From Azospirillum thermophilum (GTDB lineage: Bacteria; Pseudomonadota; Alphaproteobacteria; Azospirillales; Azospirillaceae), in NCBI RefSeq assembly GCF_003130795.1, contig NZ_CP029352.1:547001-611000 (forward strand): a DNA stretch of 64,000 nt, written 5' to 3'. This document shows positions 31,908 through 40,342 of the stretch, one piece after another (positions within the stretch are counted from its first letter, which is position 1; each line of letters starts with the position of its first letter). The position numbers and the translations under genes are program-made. The notes under the pieces are model-generated. The model saw nothing but the letters and a program-made list of their open reading frames with translations, did no database searches and was not told the DNA's origin.

Positions 31908-32989
31908 CGCTGCAGCGCAGGATCCGCGTCCTGGTGGTGGAGGATTCGCCGGTCATCCAGGCGCTGCTGGCGCACGTCATCGGCGAGGATCCGCGGCTGG
32001 AGGTGGCCGGCGTCGCCTCGTCCGGCGAGCAGGCCCTGCGCATGGCCGAGCGGCTGGGACCCGACGTGATCTCGCTCGACATCCGGCTGCCGGGCATCGA
32101 CGGGTTCGAGGTGACGAACCGCATCATGCGCCAGCAGCCCACCCCGATCGTGGTGGTGGCCTCCGACGTCCGCGACCTCGACATTCCCATGCGGGCGCTG
32201 CAGGCGGGCGCGCTGGCGGTGGTGGAGAAGCCGGGCAGCGTGGCGCGGGCCGACTACCAGACGCTGGCCCGCCATCTCTGCACGCAGCTCGTCATCATGA
32301 GCCAGGTGAAGGTGATCCGGCGCCGCATCTCGCCGCGTACCGGGCGGGCCGGCACGGACGGGACCGCGCCGGGGAGCGACGGCTTCGCGCCGTCCGCGCC
32401 GCAGCCGGGCGGGCGGCGCTACCGCGCGCTCGGCATCGTCGCGTCCACCGGCGGTCCGGCGGCGCTGGTGAAGGTGCTGAAGGATCTGCCGAGGGATTTC
32501 GCGGTGCCGGTCTTCATCGTGCAGCATATCGGCGCGCCCTTCGTGGAGGGCTTCGCCTCCTGGCTCGGCTCCGTCTGCCCGCTGCCGGTGAGCCTCGCCG
32601 AGCAGGGCGGCAGCCCGCGGGCCGGCCATGTCTATGTCGCCCCCGGCGACCGGCACCTGCGGGTCGAGGGCGGCGCGATGCGTCTGGTGGAGGGCGAGAT
32701 GGTCTGCGGCCAGCGGCCGTCGGGGGAGGTGCTGTTCCAGTCGCTCGGCACCTCCTACGGTCCGGCCGGGATCGGCGTGCTGCTGACCGGCATGGGCGAG
32801 GACGGGGCGCGCGGCCTCCTGGCGATGCGCCAGGCCGGCGCCTACACCATTGCGGAGCATTCCTCGACTGCGGTGATCCACAGCATGCCGGGGACTGCGG
32901 TACGATTGGGGGGAGCGGTGGAGGAACTGCCGGTGGACCGGGTGGCGCCCCGGCTTCTGCAACTGATCCGTGGCGAAGGGGTTGCCTGA
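31904..32989 (+). CDS. cheB: CheB methylesterase response regulator
   Basis: 361-aa receptor methylesterase/deamidase. The receiver (VLVVEDSPVIQALLAHVIGE, acceptor aspartate in VISLDIRLPGIDGFEV, lysine in VVEKPG) is followed by a linker near 140-165 and the catalytic domain. The triad is visible as serine in GIVASTGGPAALVK, histidine in IVQHIGAPFVEGFA and aspartate in GMGEDGARGLL. It reverses CheR methylation under CheA control. It overlaps cheA and the next gene by a few bases (ATGA at both ends). Confidence 0.94.
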   Translation: MTLQRRIRVLVVEDSPVIQALLAHVIGEDPRLEVAGVASSGEQALRMAERLGPDVISLDIRLPGIDGFEVTNRIMRQQPTPIVVVASDVRDLDIPMRALQAGALAVVEKPGSVARADYQTLARHLCTQLVIMSQVKVIRRRISPRTGRAGTDGTAPGSDGFAPSAPQPGGRRYRALGIVASTGGPAALVKVLKDLPRDFAVPVFIVQHIGAPFVEGFASWLGSVCPLPVSLAEQGGSPRAGHVYVAPGDRHLRVEGGAMRLVEGEMVCGQRPSGEVLFQSLGTSYGPAGIGVLLTGMGEDGARGLLAMRQAGAYTIAEHSSTAVIHSMPGTAVRLGGAVEELPVDRVAPRLLQLIRGEGVA

Positions 32990-33756
32990 TGAACGGCGCG
33001 CGCGTCCTCGTGGTCGTGGCTTCACAGACCCAGGGCCTGCTCCTGAAGCTGTTGCTGGAGGAGCAGGGCATCGAGACTGCCTGCGTCGACGGCCTGGACG
33101 CCGCGCTCGCCGAGCTGGCGCAGAACGCGCCGGAGCTGGTGATCGCCGAGGGCGACACGATCGGCGCCGAGGGGCTGGACAGGCTGTCGGCCCGCGTCGC
33201 CGTCCCCGTCCTGGTGCTGGGGCGCGGCGAAGGGCGCTTCGATCCCGCCGATCCGCAGACGGTGGTGCGCGAGGCGCTGTCCCGCCTGCAGCGGCGCACA
33301 GCGCCGCCGACGCCGGAGGAGATCTTCCGCCGGGCCCGCATCCTGATCGTCGACGACAGCGCGACCTACCGCGAGTTCCTGCGCGCCGAGCTGGAGGACG
33401 AGGGCTGCAGCGTCACCGCCGCCCGCAATGCCGACGAGGCGGTGGCGGCCCTGTCCGAAGGGGGGCTGGACTGCGTCATCCTCGACCTCGTCATGCCGGG
33501 GACCAGCGGGACGCAGCTTTGCGAGCGGTTCGACCGCTTCCGGCGGCGGCGCGGCCTGTTCTTCCAGATCGTCATCCTGACCAGCCAGGACGACGAGGAG
33601 CAGCTCAAGCTCAGCCTCTCCGCCGGGGCGGACGATTTCGTCGGAAAGGGGCAGTCCATGGAGACGCTCAAGATCCGTCTGATGGCGTTGCTGCGGCGCA
33701 AATATTTCGTCGAGGATCATTTATTGAGGATGCCGCAAGCACAACTTTCCTCATAG
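32989..33756 (+). CDS. Tandem receiver-domain response regulator (first REC degenerate)
   Basis: 255-aa protein with two receiver modules and no output domain. REC1 (residues 1-105) lacks the acidic pair (VLVVVASQTQ) and has LVIAEGDTIG at the acceptor position, so it cannot be phosphorylated normally. REC2 (residues 117-245) is canonical: ILIVDDSATYREFLRAEL, acceptor in CVILDLVMPGTSG, switch VILTSQDDEEQ and lysine in DDFVGKG. It occupies the position of CheY3 in the Che3 cluster or WspR in Wsp, but without GGDEF. It is translationally coupled to cheB and probably relays to the hybrid kinase downstream. Confidence 0.88.
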   Translation: MNGARVLVVVASQTQGLLLKLLLEEQGIETACVDGLDAALAELAQNAPELVIAEGDTIGAEGLDRLSARVAVPVLVLGRGEGRFDPADPQTVVREALSRLQRRTAPPTPEEIFRRARILIVDDSATYREFLRAELEDEGCSVTAARNADEAVAALSEGGLDCVILDLVMPGTSGTQLCERFDRFRRRRGLFFQIVILTSQDDEEQLKLSLSAGADDFVGKGQSMETLKIRLMALLRRKYFVEDHLLRMPQAQLSS

Positions 33757-34014
33757 GCGAGGTAGCGCGAATGTGCGGTTTCGCCTGAAAGTGCGAGTGA
33801 CTATTATCGGCACCGCTTTCTGCGGTTCTTTCCCGGATCGTCGTCTGACATGGGACCGCAGCCGTCCGACCTCGCCGTGCCGCCGTTTTCGGGAACCACG
33901 ACTGCAACCCCGACTGCAAGAGACTGTGACGTGAAACGCCGCCATTCGGAGAGTCCCGCGCCCGGACAGGGTGACCTGCGGTCGCAGCAAGACCGGCCGG
34001 CCGGTCCCGGCGGG

Positions 34015-35577
34015 ATGTCTTCCGACGGTCTGGAGAACGCGCGACGGTTGTGTCTGGCGAGCAGCCTACCGGCCCTGCTGGTGGTCGGTCCGCCCGACGC
34101 GGCGACGGCCCTGTGCAACGACTCCCTGGCGGCGCTGCTCGACCGGCCGGAAGCGGTGCGGCGCAGCCGCGAGGAGGCCGAGGCCCCGCTGGTGCTGGGG
34201 GAGGCCTGGCCGGCCGTCGCGACGGCGCTGGTTCCTCTCTATGCCGGGCTGGCCGGCGGGACCGCCGACAGCGTCCTTCTGTCGTTGCCGCGGCCGGCGG
34301 ACGGCGGCACGCTGGGGCTGCGTGCGGTTCCCCTGACGGAGCAGGGGCGGGTGGTCGGCGTGCTGGCCCAGGCGAGCATGGACGAGGCGATGGCGAACCT
34401 CGCCGCGACCATGCGGGCGGAGGTCGAGCGGACCACCGCCGCCCGCTCGCGCTTCCTCGCCTCGGCCAGCCACGACCTGCGCCAGCCCTTCCAGGCGATG
34501 CGGCTGTTCCTCGACGCGCTCGGCGCGCAGGTGGCCGGCAACGCGCGGGCGATGCGCACCACCGAGATGCTGGGCAACGCCATGACGGCGGGGGAGCAGC
34601 TCCTGAACGCGCTCCTCGACATTTCCACGCTGGACGCCGGTACGGTGACGCCGGATTTCCAGACCGTGTCGCTCGACGGCCTCGTGGAGTCGCTGGTCGA
34701 GGAGTTCCGCCCGCAGGCGGAGGAGAAGGGGCTGCGGCTGCGGGTGCATCTGGCCGGCGCGGTGACGCGCAGCGACCCGGTTCTGCTGGGGCGCATCCTG
34801 CGCAACCTGCTGTCCAACGCCATCCGCTATACCCGGCAGGGCGGCATCCTGATCGGCATGCGCCGGCGCGGCCCGCGCTGGCGGATCGAGGTGTGGGATA
34901 CCGGCTACGGCATCCCCAAGGACAAGCTGGACGTCATCTTCGACGAGTTCCACCAGCTCACCAACCCCAGCCGCGATCCGACGCGGGGCCTCGGGCTCGG
35001 TCTCGCCATCGTCCGGCGCCTGTCGGCGCTGCTGAACGCGCCGGTCGAGGTGCAGTCGCGCTCCGGCCGCGGGTCGGTCTTCGCGGTGACGGTCGACGGG
35101 GCGGAGACGGACGCGGCGGCGGAGCCTGCCGGACCGGCCGCGGCGGACGGGGAGGGCCCCGCCGGGGTGCCGCTGGACGGCATGACGGTGCTGGTGGTCG
35201 ACGACGACAGCATGGTGCTGACCGGGCTGCGGCTGACGCTGGAGTCCTGGGGGTGCGCCATCGTGTCGGCGGCGGACATGCGCGAGGTGTTCGCGGCGGT
35301 CGACGGGCTGACCGAGCCGCCGGACGTGATCCTGACCGATCTCCGCCTGCCGGGGAACGTCTCCGGCTTCGACGTGATCGACCGGGTGCGCCGGCTGTTC
35401 GCCACGGCCATCCCGGCGGTCGTGCTGACCGGCGAGACGGCGTCGGACGCGCTGCTGGAAGGGCAGCGCCGCGGCTGCAGCTTCCTGCACAAGCCGCTCC
35501 ATCCCGGCGAGCTGCGCCGCGAGATGGAGGGCATCCGGGCCGCCCGGGGCAGGACCGGCGAGACGCGGCCCGGCTGA
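34015..35577 (+). CDS. Soluble hybrid histidine kinase, CheS3-like
   Basis: 520-aa cytoplasmic kinase without transmembrane segments. A PAS-like N-terminal region (residues 8-125) is followed by a coiled coil, H-box LASASHDLRQPFQAMRLFLD, N-box RNLLSNAIRYT, G-boxes DTGYGIP and RGLGLGLAIVRR, then a C-terminal receiver with VLVVDDDSMVLTGLRL, acceptor in ILTDLRLPGNVSG and HKPLHPGE. In Rhodospirillum centenum a hybrid kinase (CheS3) is encoded with the Che3 cluster and tunes cyst formation. The position here suggests the same role. I prefer the ATG at 34015. An in-frame ATG at 33850 would add 55 low-complexity residues, and neither has a strong ribosome-binding site. Confidence 0.82.
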   Translation: MSSDGLENARRLCLASSLPALLVVGPPDAATALCNDSLAALLDRPEAVRRSREEAEAPLVLGEAWPAVATALVPLYAGLAGGTADSVLLSLPRPADGGTLGLRAVPLTEQGRVVGVLAQASMDEAMANLAATMRAEVERTTAARSRFLASASHDLRQPFQAMRLFLDALGAQVAGNARAMRTTEMLGNAMTAGEQLLNALLDISTLDAGTVTPDFQTVSLDGLVESLVEEFRPQAEEKGLRLRVHLAGAVTRSDPVLLGRILRNLLSNAIRYTRQGGILIGMRRRGPRWRIEVWDTGYGIPKDKLDVIFDEFHQLTNPSRDPTRGLGLGLAIVRRLSALLNAPVEVQSRSGRGSVFAVTVDGAETDAAAEPAGPAAADGEGPAGVPLDGMTVLVVDDDSMVLTGLRLTLESWGCAIVSAADMREVFAAVDGLTEPPDVILTDLRLPGNVSGFDVIDRVRRLFATAIPAVVLTGETASDALLEGQRRGCSFLHKPLHPGELRREMEGIRAARGRTGETRPG

Positions 35578-35646
35578 CCGGCGGCCGGGTAGGGCTTCAG
35601 AGCGCCCCCCGCCTGCGGACGGGCCCGGAAGTCCTGCGAAACCTGC

Positions 35647-36339
35647 TCAGCCCCTCACCGCCCAGCGGTCGCGGCCGGCGCGCTTGGCCTCGTAGAGCGC
35701 GTCGTCGGCGGCCTGGATGCAGTCGTCGGCGCTGCGGCCGGGATGGTAGACGGTGATGCCGAGGCTGAGGGTCAGGCGGATGTCCCGGCCGTTGTGGACC
35801 GTCGGATGCGCCGCCGTGGCGACGCGCAGCTTCTCGGCCACCGCCCGCGCCTGATCGAGGTCGGCCGCCGACAGCAGGATCAGGAACTCCTCGCCGCCCC
35901 AGCGGGCGCACAGGTCGCTCGCCCGCAGGTTGGCGCGCAGCAGGGCGGCCGTCTCCACCAGCGCCAGATCGCCCACCGCATGGCCCCAGGCGTCGTTGAT
36001 CGCCTTGAAATGGTCGATGTCCAGCATGATGAGGGCGAAGCCGCTGCCATAGCGCCGGGCGCGCGCCAGCTCGGCCTCCAGACGCTCGATCATGTGGCGG
36101 CGGTTGGGCAGGCCGGTCAGCGGATCGGTCTGCGAGGCGGCCTGCAGCGTCTGCGCCATCTGACGGGTGTCGGTCTGCATCCGGTCGCTGATCTTGGCGA
36201 TCTTGGCCACCTGCCGCAGCAGCTTGCCATGCTCGGCCGCCAGGGCGCGGAACTCCTCCATCAGCGGATGGGCGGCGAACTCCTCCACCGCCGACAGCCG
36301 CTCGACCCAGTCCCGAAGCTTCTGCTCCTGCAGGATCAT
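35647..36339 (-). CDS. SiaD-like diguanylate cyclase
   Basis: 230-aa GGDEF enzyme that makes cyclic di-GMP. The N-terminal 65 residues are helical, with W11-V12 and the block HGKLLRQVAKIAKISDR. The GGDEF domain starts DPLTGLPNRRHMIERLEAEL, has the active motif RWGGEEF and an I-site RASD five residues before it, so product inhibition is possible. It is the last gene of the siaA-B-C-kinase string. I chose ATG 36339 with GGGGGAC upstream. An ATG at 36363 overlapping the previous stop would add eight residues. The N-terminal module matches the adjacent kinase at 34 of 64 positions without gaps. Confidence 0.87.
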   Translation of the reverse strand: MILQEQKLRDWVERLSAVEEFAAHPLMEEFRALAAEHGKLLRQVAKIAKISDRMQTDTRQMAQTLQAASQTDPLTGLPNRRHMIERLEAELARARRYGSGFALIMLDIDHFKAINDAWGHAVGDLALVETAALLRANLRASDLCARWGGEEFLILLSAADLDQARAVAEKLRVATAAHPTVHNGRDIRLTLSLGITVYHPGRSADDCIQAADDALYEAKRAGRDRWAVRG

Positions 36340-36359
36340 GCCTGTGGTCCCCCGTCGCC

Positions 36360-37241
36360 TCATGGGCGGGCGCGCCCGTCCGACGCGCCGTCGCACCGGT
36401 TGGAAGCGGGCAGGCGGACGGCGAAGGTGGAGCCCCGGTCGGGCACGCTGTCCAGCTCGATCGATCCGCCGTGCGCTTCCACGATGCGGCGGGCGAGATA
36501 GAGGCCGAGCCCGGCGCCGGTCGTGCCGGCGGCGTTGGAGGCCCGGTAGAACTTGTCGAACACCCGCTCCGCGTCGGCGGCGTTGATGCCGATGCCCTCG
36601 TCGCTGACGCGGACCACCGCGTATTCCCCCTCCCGCGACAGGGCGAGCCGGATGACCCCGCCGTTCGGCGCGTATTTGACGGCGTTCTCCACGAGGTTCG
36701 AAAAGACGACGGACAGCAGCTCGCGGTCGCCGGTGACGGGGAGCGGGTGGTCGCAGCCCGTCGCCTCGATCCGGTGGATGGGGCCGCCGGCCAGCGCGTC
36801 GGCCACCAGCCCGGTCAGCAGGGCCGGCAGGTCGAAGACGGTGGCCTCCCCGCTCCGGCCGAGCCGGTCGTCGGCAAGGCAGCGGTCGATCAGGTGCAGC
36901 ATGCGGCCGACCGCGTTGCGGATCTTGCGCAGGCGCGGCACCACCGGGGCCGGCAGCTGCGGCTCCATCTCCATCATCTGCGAGGCGCTGTCGATGATGG
37001 CCAGCGGCGTGCGGAACTCGTGGCTGATCATCAGCACGAACTGCCGCTGCTGCTGCGCCATCGCCTTCGTCTCGCCCTGCAGCCGGTCGCTGATCTTGGC
37101 GATCTTGGTCAACTGGCGCAGCAGCTTGACGTGCCGGTCGGCGAGGCTGCGGAACTCCGCCAGCAGCGGGTTGTCCGCATGGGCCGGATCCTCGGCCAGA
37201 CGCTGCACCCACCGGTGGATGTCCTGCTCCGACGACCGCAT
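36360..37241 (-). CDS. Histidine kinase carrying the SiaD-like N-terminal module
   Basis: 293-aa soluble kinase without receiver or transmembrane parts. Residues 1-64 form the same helical module as the diguanylate cyclase downstream (HVKLLRQLTKIAKISDR). The kinase core follows immediately: H-box VLMISHEFRTPLAIIDSASQ, N-box VVFSNLVENAVKYAPNGG, DEGIGINAADAERVFDKFYR and GTTGAGLGLYLARRIVEAHG. All catalytic motifs are intact. It stands between siaC and the cyclase gene, an insertion relative to the siaABCD order known from Pseudomonas. No response regulator is adjacent on this strand. The start ATG at 37239-37241 has GGAGA-type Shine-Dalgarno sequence and lies 32 bp after siaC. Confidence 0.88.
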   Translation of the reverse strand: MRSSEQDIHRWVQRLAEDPAHADNPLLAEFRSLADRHVKLLRQLTKIAKISDRLQGETKAMAQQQRQFVLMISHEFRTPLAIIDSASQMMEMEPQLPAPVVPRLRKIRNAVGRMLHLIDRCLADDRLGRSGEATVFDLPALLTGLVADALAGGPIHRIEATGCDHPLPVTGDRELLSVVFSNLVENAVKYAPNGGVIRLALSREGEYAVVRVSDEGIGINAADAERVFDKFYRASNAAGTTGAGLGLYLARRIVEAHGGSIELDSVPDRGSTFAVRLPASNRCDGASDGRARP

Positions 37242-37273
37242 GGAGCCGTTCTCCCGTGTGATGCGCGCCGCGG

Positions 37274-37648
37274 TCAGCGGGCGAGGATCTCGAAGGGCAG
37301 CGAGACGTCCTCCCTGAACTCCTCGGCCATGTCGAGGGCACGGTCGTTCTCGCTGTCGTAGTGCCACTCGACGCAGGCCGGCCGGCCGGCGCCATGGGCG
37401 GCGTCCAGCATGTCCAGCACGTCGATCATGCACTTGATGCTGCTGGTGTTGAGGTAGCTGAGCCCGACGCTCAGCACGATCCGGCCGGCCGGCTGCCGCA
37501 GGAACTCCTCCAGCCAGGCGAAGACCGGCGCATAGAACTCGAAGGAGTTCTCGGGGTAGGATTCCCCTTCGATGCGCAGGATGCCCGTGGCCGGGTCGAA
37601 GTCGATGAGCGGCGAGCAGGAGGTCGCCGCGATCCGCAAACTGTCCAT
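37274..37648 (-). CDS. siaC: SiaC-like threonine-phosphorylated regulator (DUF1987)
   Basis: 124-aa small protein of the SiaC family. The family blocks ESYPENSFEFYAPVFAWLEE and LSYLNTSSIKCMIDVLDML are present, the latter containing the threonine that SiaB phosphorylates and SiaA dephosphorylates in Pseudomonas. Unphosphorylated SiaC binds and activates the diguanylate cyclase SiaD. It follows siaB by 14 bp. Assignment is strong because siaA, siaB and a cyclase are adjacent. Confidence 0.88.
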   Translation of the reverse strand: MDSLRIAATSCSPLIDFDPATGILRIEGESYPENSFEFYAPVFAWLEEFLRQPAGRIVLSVGLSYLNTSSIKCMIDVLDMLDAAHGAGRPACVEWHYDSENDRALDMAEEFREDVSLPFEILAR

Positions 37649-37662
37649 GTCGTCGCGCGCCC

Positions 37663-38208
37663 TTAAATCCGCACTTCGAGGCTGAAGAAGTAATAGCGGT
37701 CGTCGATGGGACGGACCGAATATTCCAGCGGCTGGCTGGCCTTGCGCGCCATGTCGATCAGGCCGAGGCCGGCGCCGGTGCCGCCAGGGTCCCGCGGCTT
37801 GCGCGACTGCTCCTTGTAGGCCGCCTTCAGCCCGGCCTTGTCGAGGCCGCGCAGCCGGTCGAGCAATGCCGTCAGCGCCGGCACGTCCTCCGCCTCCACG
37901 AGGTTGCCGGAGCTGACGGCATAGCGGTCGCCGTCCTTGCCGATCACCACGATGCCGCTGCTGCTGGGGACCGGCCGGCCCATCGCCTCGCGCGAGAGGG
38001 CGTAGTTGCGGACGTTCTGCGCCTGCTCGACATAGACGGAGAAGACGTCCATCACCGCGGACTTCTCGATCCGTTCATGTTCGAGGTGGTTGCGGACCGC
38101 CTTGCCCAGCTCCTCGATCACGCTGTGGCTGAAGGGGCCGCTGAAGCAGATCAGCAGCTTCTGCTGGGACAACAGGCCCTGCAGGTCGAACAGGTCGGTG
38201 CCTTTCAT
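37663..38208 (-). CDS. siaB: SiaB-like protein kinase
   Basis: 181-aa protein with the GHKL-like fold of the SiaB family: ICFSGPFSHSVIEELGKAVR, MDVFSVYVEQAQNVRNYALS, and a glycine-rich GTGAGLGLIDMARKA loop near residue 147. SiaB phosphorylates SiaC and so switches the cyclase off. Its start overlaps the siaA stop (ATGA), coupling kinase and phosphatase translation. Confidence 0.86.
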   Translation of the reverse strand: MKGTDLFDLQGLLSQQKLLICFSGPFSHSVIEELGKAVRNHLEHERIEKSAVMDVFSVYVEQAQNVRNYALSREAMGRPVPSSSGIVVIGKDGDRYAVSSGNLVEAEDVPALTALLDRLRGLDKAGLKAAYKEQSRKPRDPGGTGAGLGLIDMARKASQPLEYSVRPIDDRYYFFSLEVRI

Positions 38209-39899
38209 CGGGTCGCTTCAAGGTCAGGGGTCGAAGGGGAGGGCCGGTGGCCCCGCAGGGTCGGCGTGAAGCCGATCACGGTGATGTCGTCGCGCTGCGG
38301 CCGGTCGCCCTGCCAGTCGGCGAGGGCGGCCAGCAGGTGGGCGCGCCGCTCCGCCGGCGGCAGGGCGCCGGCCTCGCGCAGCAGCGCGTGGAAGCGCTGG
38401 TTGCCGAAGCCGAAGCCGCGCGGGCCGCCGGCCTGGTCGAGGAAGCCGTCCGTCGTCAGGTAGAAGCTGCGGCCCGGCAGCAGCGGCACCCGGTGGGTGG
38501 CGAAGCGGTGGTCGGTGCGCGAGCGGCGGTAGCCCAGGCTCTGCGCGTCGCCCTTGACCTCCCGCACGGCGCCGCCGGCATCCACCACCAGCAGGCCGAT
38601 GCGCCCGCCGGCGAACAGCAGTTCTCCCGCTGCCGGACGGACGAGGCACAGCCCGATGTCGAGCCCGTTGTCGAAGCGCGGATTGTCCCGGCCGCGCGAC
38701 AGCGTCGCCCGCACCATGCGGTTCAGCCGGCCCAGCACCGCCGCCGGATCCTCCACCGGAGCCTCGGCCAGCACATGGTCGAGCACCGCGCTGACCATCA
38801 TGGTCATGAAGGCGCCCGGCACGCCGTGGCCGGAACAGTCGACGACGCCGATCAGGAACCCGTCGCCGAGGTCGTGGAAGACGTAGAAGTCGCCGCCGAC
38901 CACGTCGCGCGGGCGCCAGACGGTGAACAGCCCGTCGAACCGGCGCGCCATCACCCGCTCGTCGGGCAGGATCGCGGACTGCAGCAAGCTGGCGTACTGG
39001 ATGCTGTCCATCACCTGGCGGTTGACGATGCCCAGCCGCTCGTTGGACTGGCGCAGCGCCTCCGTCCGTTCGGCGACGCGCTGTTCCAGCGTCTCGGTAT
39101 AGTCGTGGACCGTCTCCGCCATATGGTTGAAGGCGCGCGTCAGCAGGCCGATCTCGTCGGTGCGCGTCTCGGCGAGGCGGACGCGGTAGTCGCCGGTGGC
39201 GATCACCCCGGCCGACTGGGTCAGCCGGGCCAGCGGCGCCAGCACCAGCCGGTTCAGCAGAAGGCTGATCATGCCGATGACGCCGGCCAGCGAGAAGAAG
39301 ACGAGCCCGGCCATCGGCGCCAGCGCGGCCAGCGTCGCCGTACGCGCCTCCTCCAGCGAATAGTCGAGATGGAGCAGCCCGACCATCTGCTGCTCGCCCG
39401 AAGCGCCGGTCAGGATCACCGGCCGCTCCACCGTGGTGACCGCCGCGCGGCCGGCCGGCCGTTCGAGGGCGGCGAGGGGAGAGCCCTGGCGGCCGGCGCT
39501 CGCCCAGACCTTGACGGCGCGCACCGCCGGATCCTGGCTCATCAGGCCGCGGAACATCGCCTCCACCGCGCGGTCGTCGAACTCCCAGACGGCCTGGGCC
39601 AGCGCGCTGCCCTGCAGGGAGGCGACCAGTTCGGCCTTGCGCATCACCGACTCGCGCTGCTGCTGCTCGACCAGGACGGCGGAGACCGCCATCGACACGG
39701 CGCCGACCAGCAGCGTGCAGCCGACGATCATCGCGATGACCCGCGTCAGCAGCGATGCCGGCCGGCCGGACATCCCCTGTCCGCGGATGGGCCCATGGGA
39801 GTCCTGCTCATGCCCCTGCTGGCCCTGCGACCCCGCCCCCGGGTTCTCCTGGGGAGGCGGGCCGTAGGACCGAACGTCGTCCCAGCCGGTCACCGTCAT
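38205..39899 (-). CDS. siaA: SiaA-like membrane PP2C/SpoIIE-type protein phosphatase
   Basis: 564-aa membrane phosphatase. Two transmembrane segments (near residues 57-78 and 195-220) flank a periplasmic sensor, then HAMP (NRLVLAPLARLTQSAGVIAT), a coiled coil (EQRVAERTEALRQSNERLG) and a SpoIIE-type PP2C domain with metal ligands in RPRDVVGGDFYVFHDLGDGF, VVDCSGHGVPGAFMTMMVSA and PQRDDITVIGF. In Pseudomonas SiaA dephosphorylates SiaC to raise cyclic di-GMP and trigger aggregation. I chose ATG 39899, preceded by CAGGAG at good spacing. An internal ATG at 39773 just before the first membrane segment is also possible. Confidence 0.88.
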   Translation of the reverse strand: MTVTGWDDVRSYGPPPQENPGAGSQGQQGHEQDSHGPIRGQGMSGRPASLLTRVIAMIVGCTLLVGAVSMAVSAVLVEQQQRESVMRKAELVASLQGSALAQAVWEFDDRAVEAMFRGLMSQDPAVRAVKVWASAGRQGSPLAALERPAGRAAVTTVERPVILTGASGEQQMVGLLHLDYSLEEARTATLAALAPMAGLVFFSLAGVIGMISLLLNRLVLAPLARLTQSAGVIATGDYRVRLAETRTDEIGLLTRAFNHMAETVHDYTETLEQRVAERTEALRQSNERLGIVNRQVMDSIQYASLLQSAILPDERVMARRFDGLFTVWRPRDVVGGDFYVFHDLGDGFLIGVVDCSGHGVPGAFMTMMVSAVLDHVLAEAPVEDPAAVLGRLNRMVRATLSRGRDNPRFDNGLDIGLCLVRPAAGELLFAGGRIGLLVVDAGGAVREVKGDAQSLGYRRSRTDHRFATHRVPLLPGRSFYLTTDGFLDQAGGPRGFGFGNQRFHALLREAGALPPAERRAHLLAALADWQGDRPQRDDITVIGFTPTLRGHRPSPSTPDLEATR

Positions 39900-40342
39900 C
39901 CATAGGCTCCTGATCCAGGTCACGGCACCCGGTGTCCAGTGGGCCCGAGGGGTGACGCTGCGCCGGCCCGGTTGCGGCTTCTGCCGCATTGTGCCGACGA
40001 TTGTCTGTCTCCCAAGCAATATCACCTTGCCTTGACGGGTCGTTGCGCAATGGCACGTCCGGGAAGGCGAGAAATATGACGTGAGATCAGCAACGATATA
40101 GAGGCGCAATTATTTGGAGTTGTCCAGGCATTTTCGTATAACGTGCATATGATATTGGTAAGGTCGGGGATATATTATTGGCGAATAGTAACGATCGAGC
40201 GCGGATTGTGACGATGTGTGACGCGCAAGGTAAGACACGCTGCATTTGAGTATGGAAATGATAAAAATTTGGACGAATTGCGCCGATGACGGGGATGCCG
40301 TGCGTGCTAAGCTCCCGGCTGATCGAGCCGAGGGGGGTGACG
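39900..40342. other. AT-rich divergent regulatory region between siaA and a solute-binding protein gene
   Basis: 443 bp with no convincing gene. The stretch 40060-40290 is clearly AT-richer than any neighbouring DNA (for example runs such as TATATTATT near 40170 and ATAAAAATTT near 40260), and should hold promoters for both directions. I do not recognise a specific operator. Confidence 0.6.

Noticed and set aside
33850..34014. N-terminal extension of the hybrid kinase
   Set aside because: 55 residues of low-complexity sequence with no family match and no good ribosome-binding site. I kept the start at 34015 but cannot exclude the longer form.
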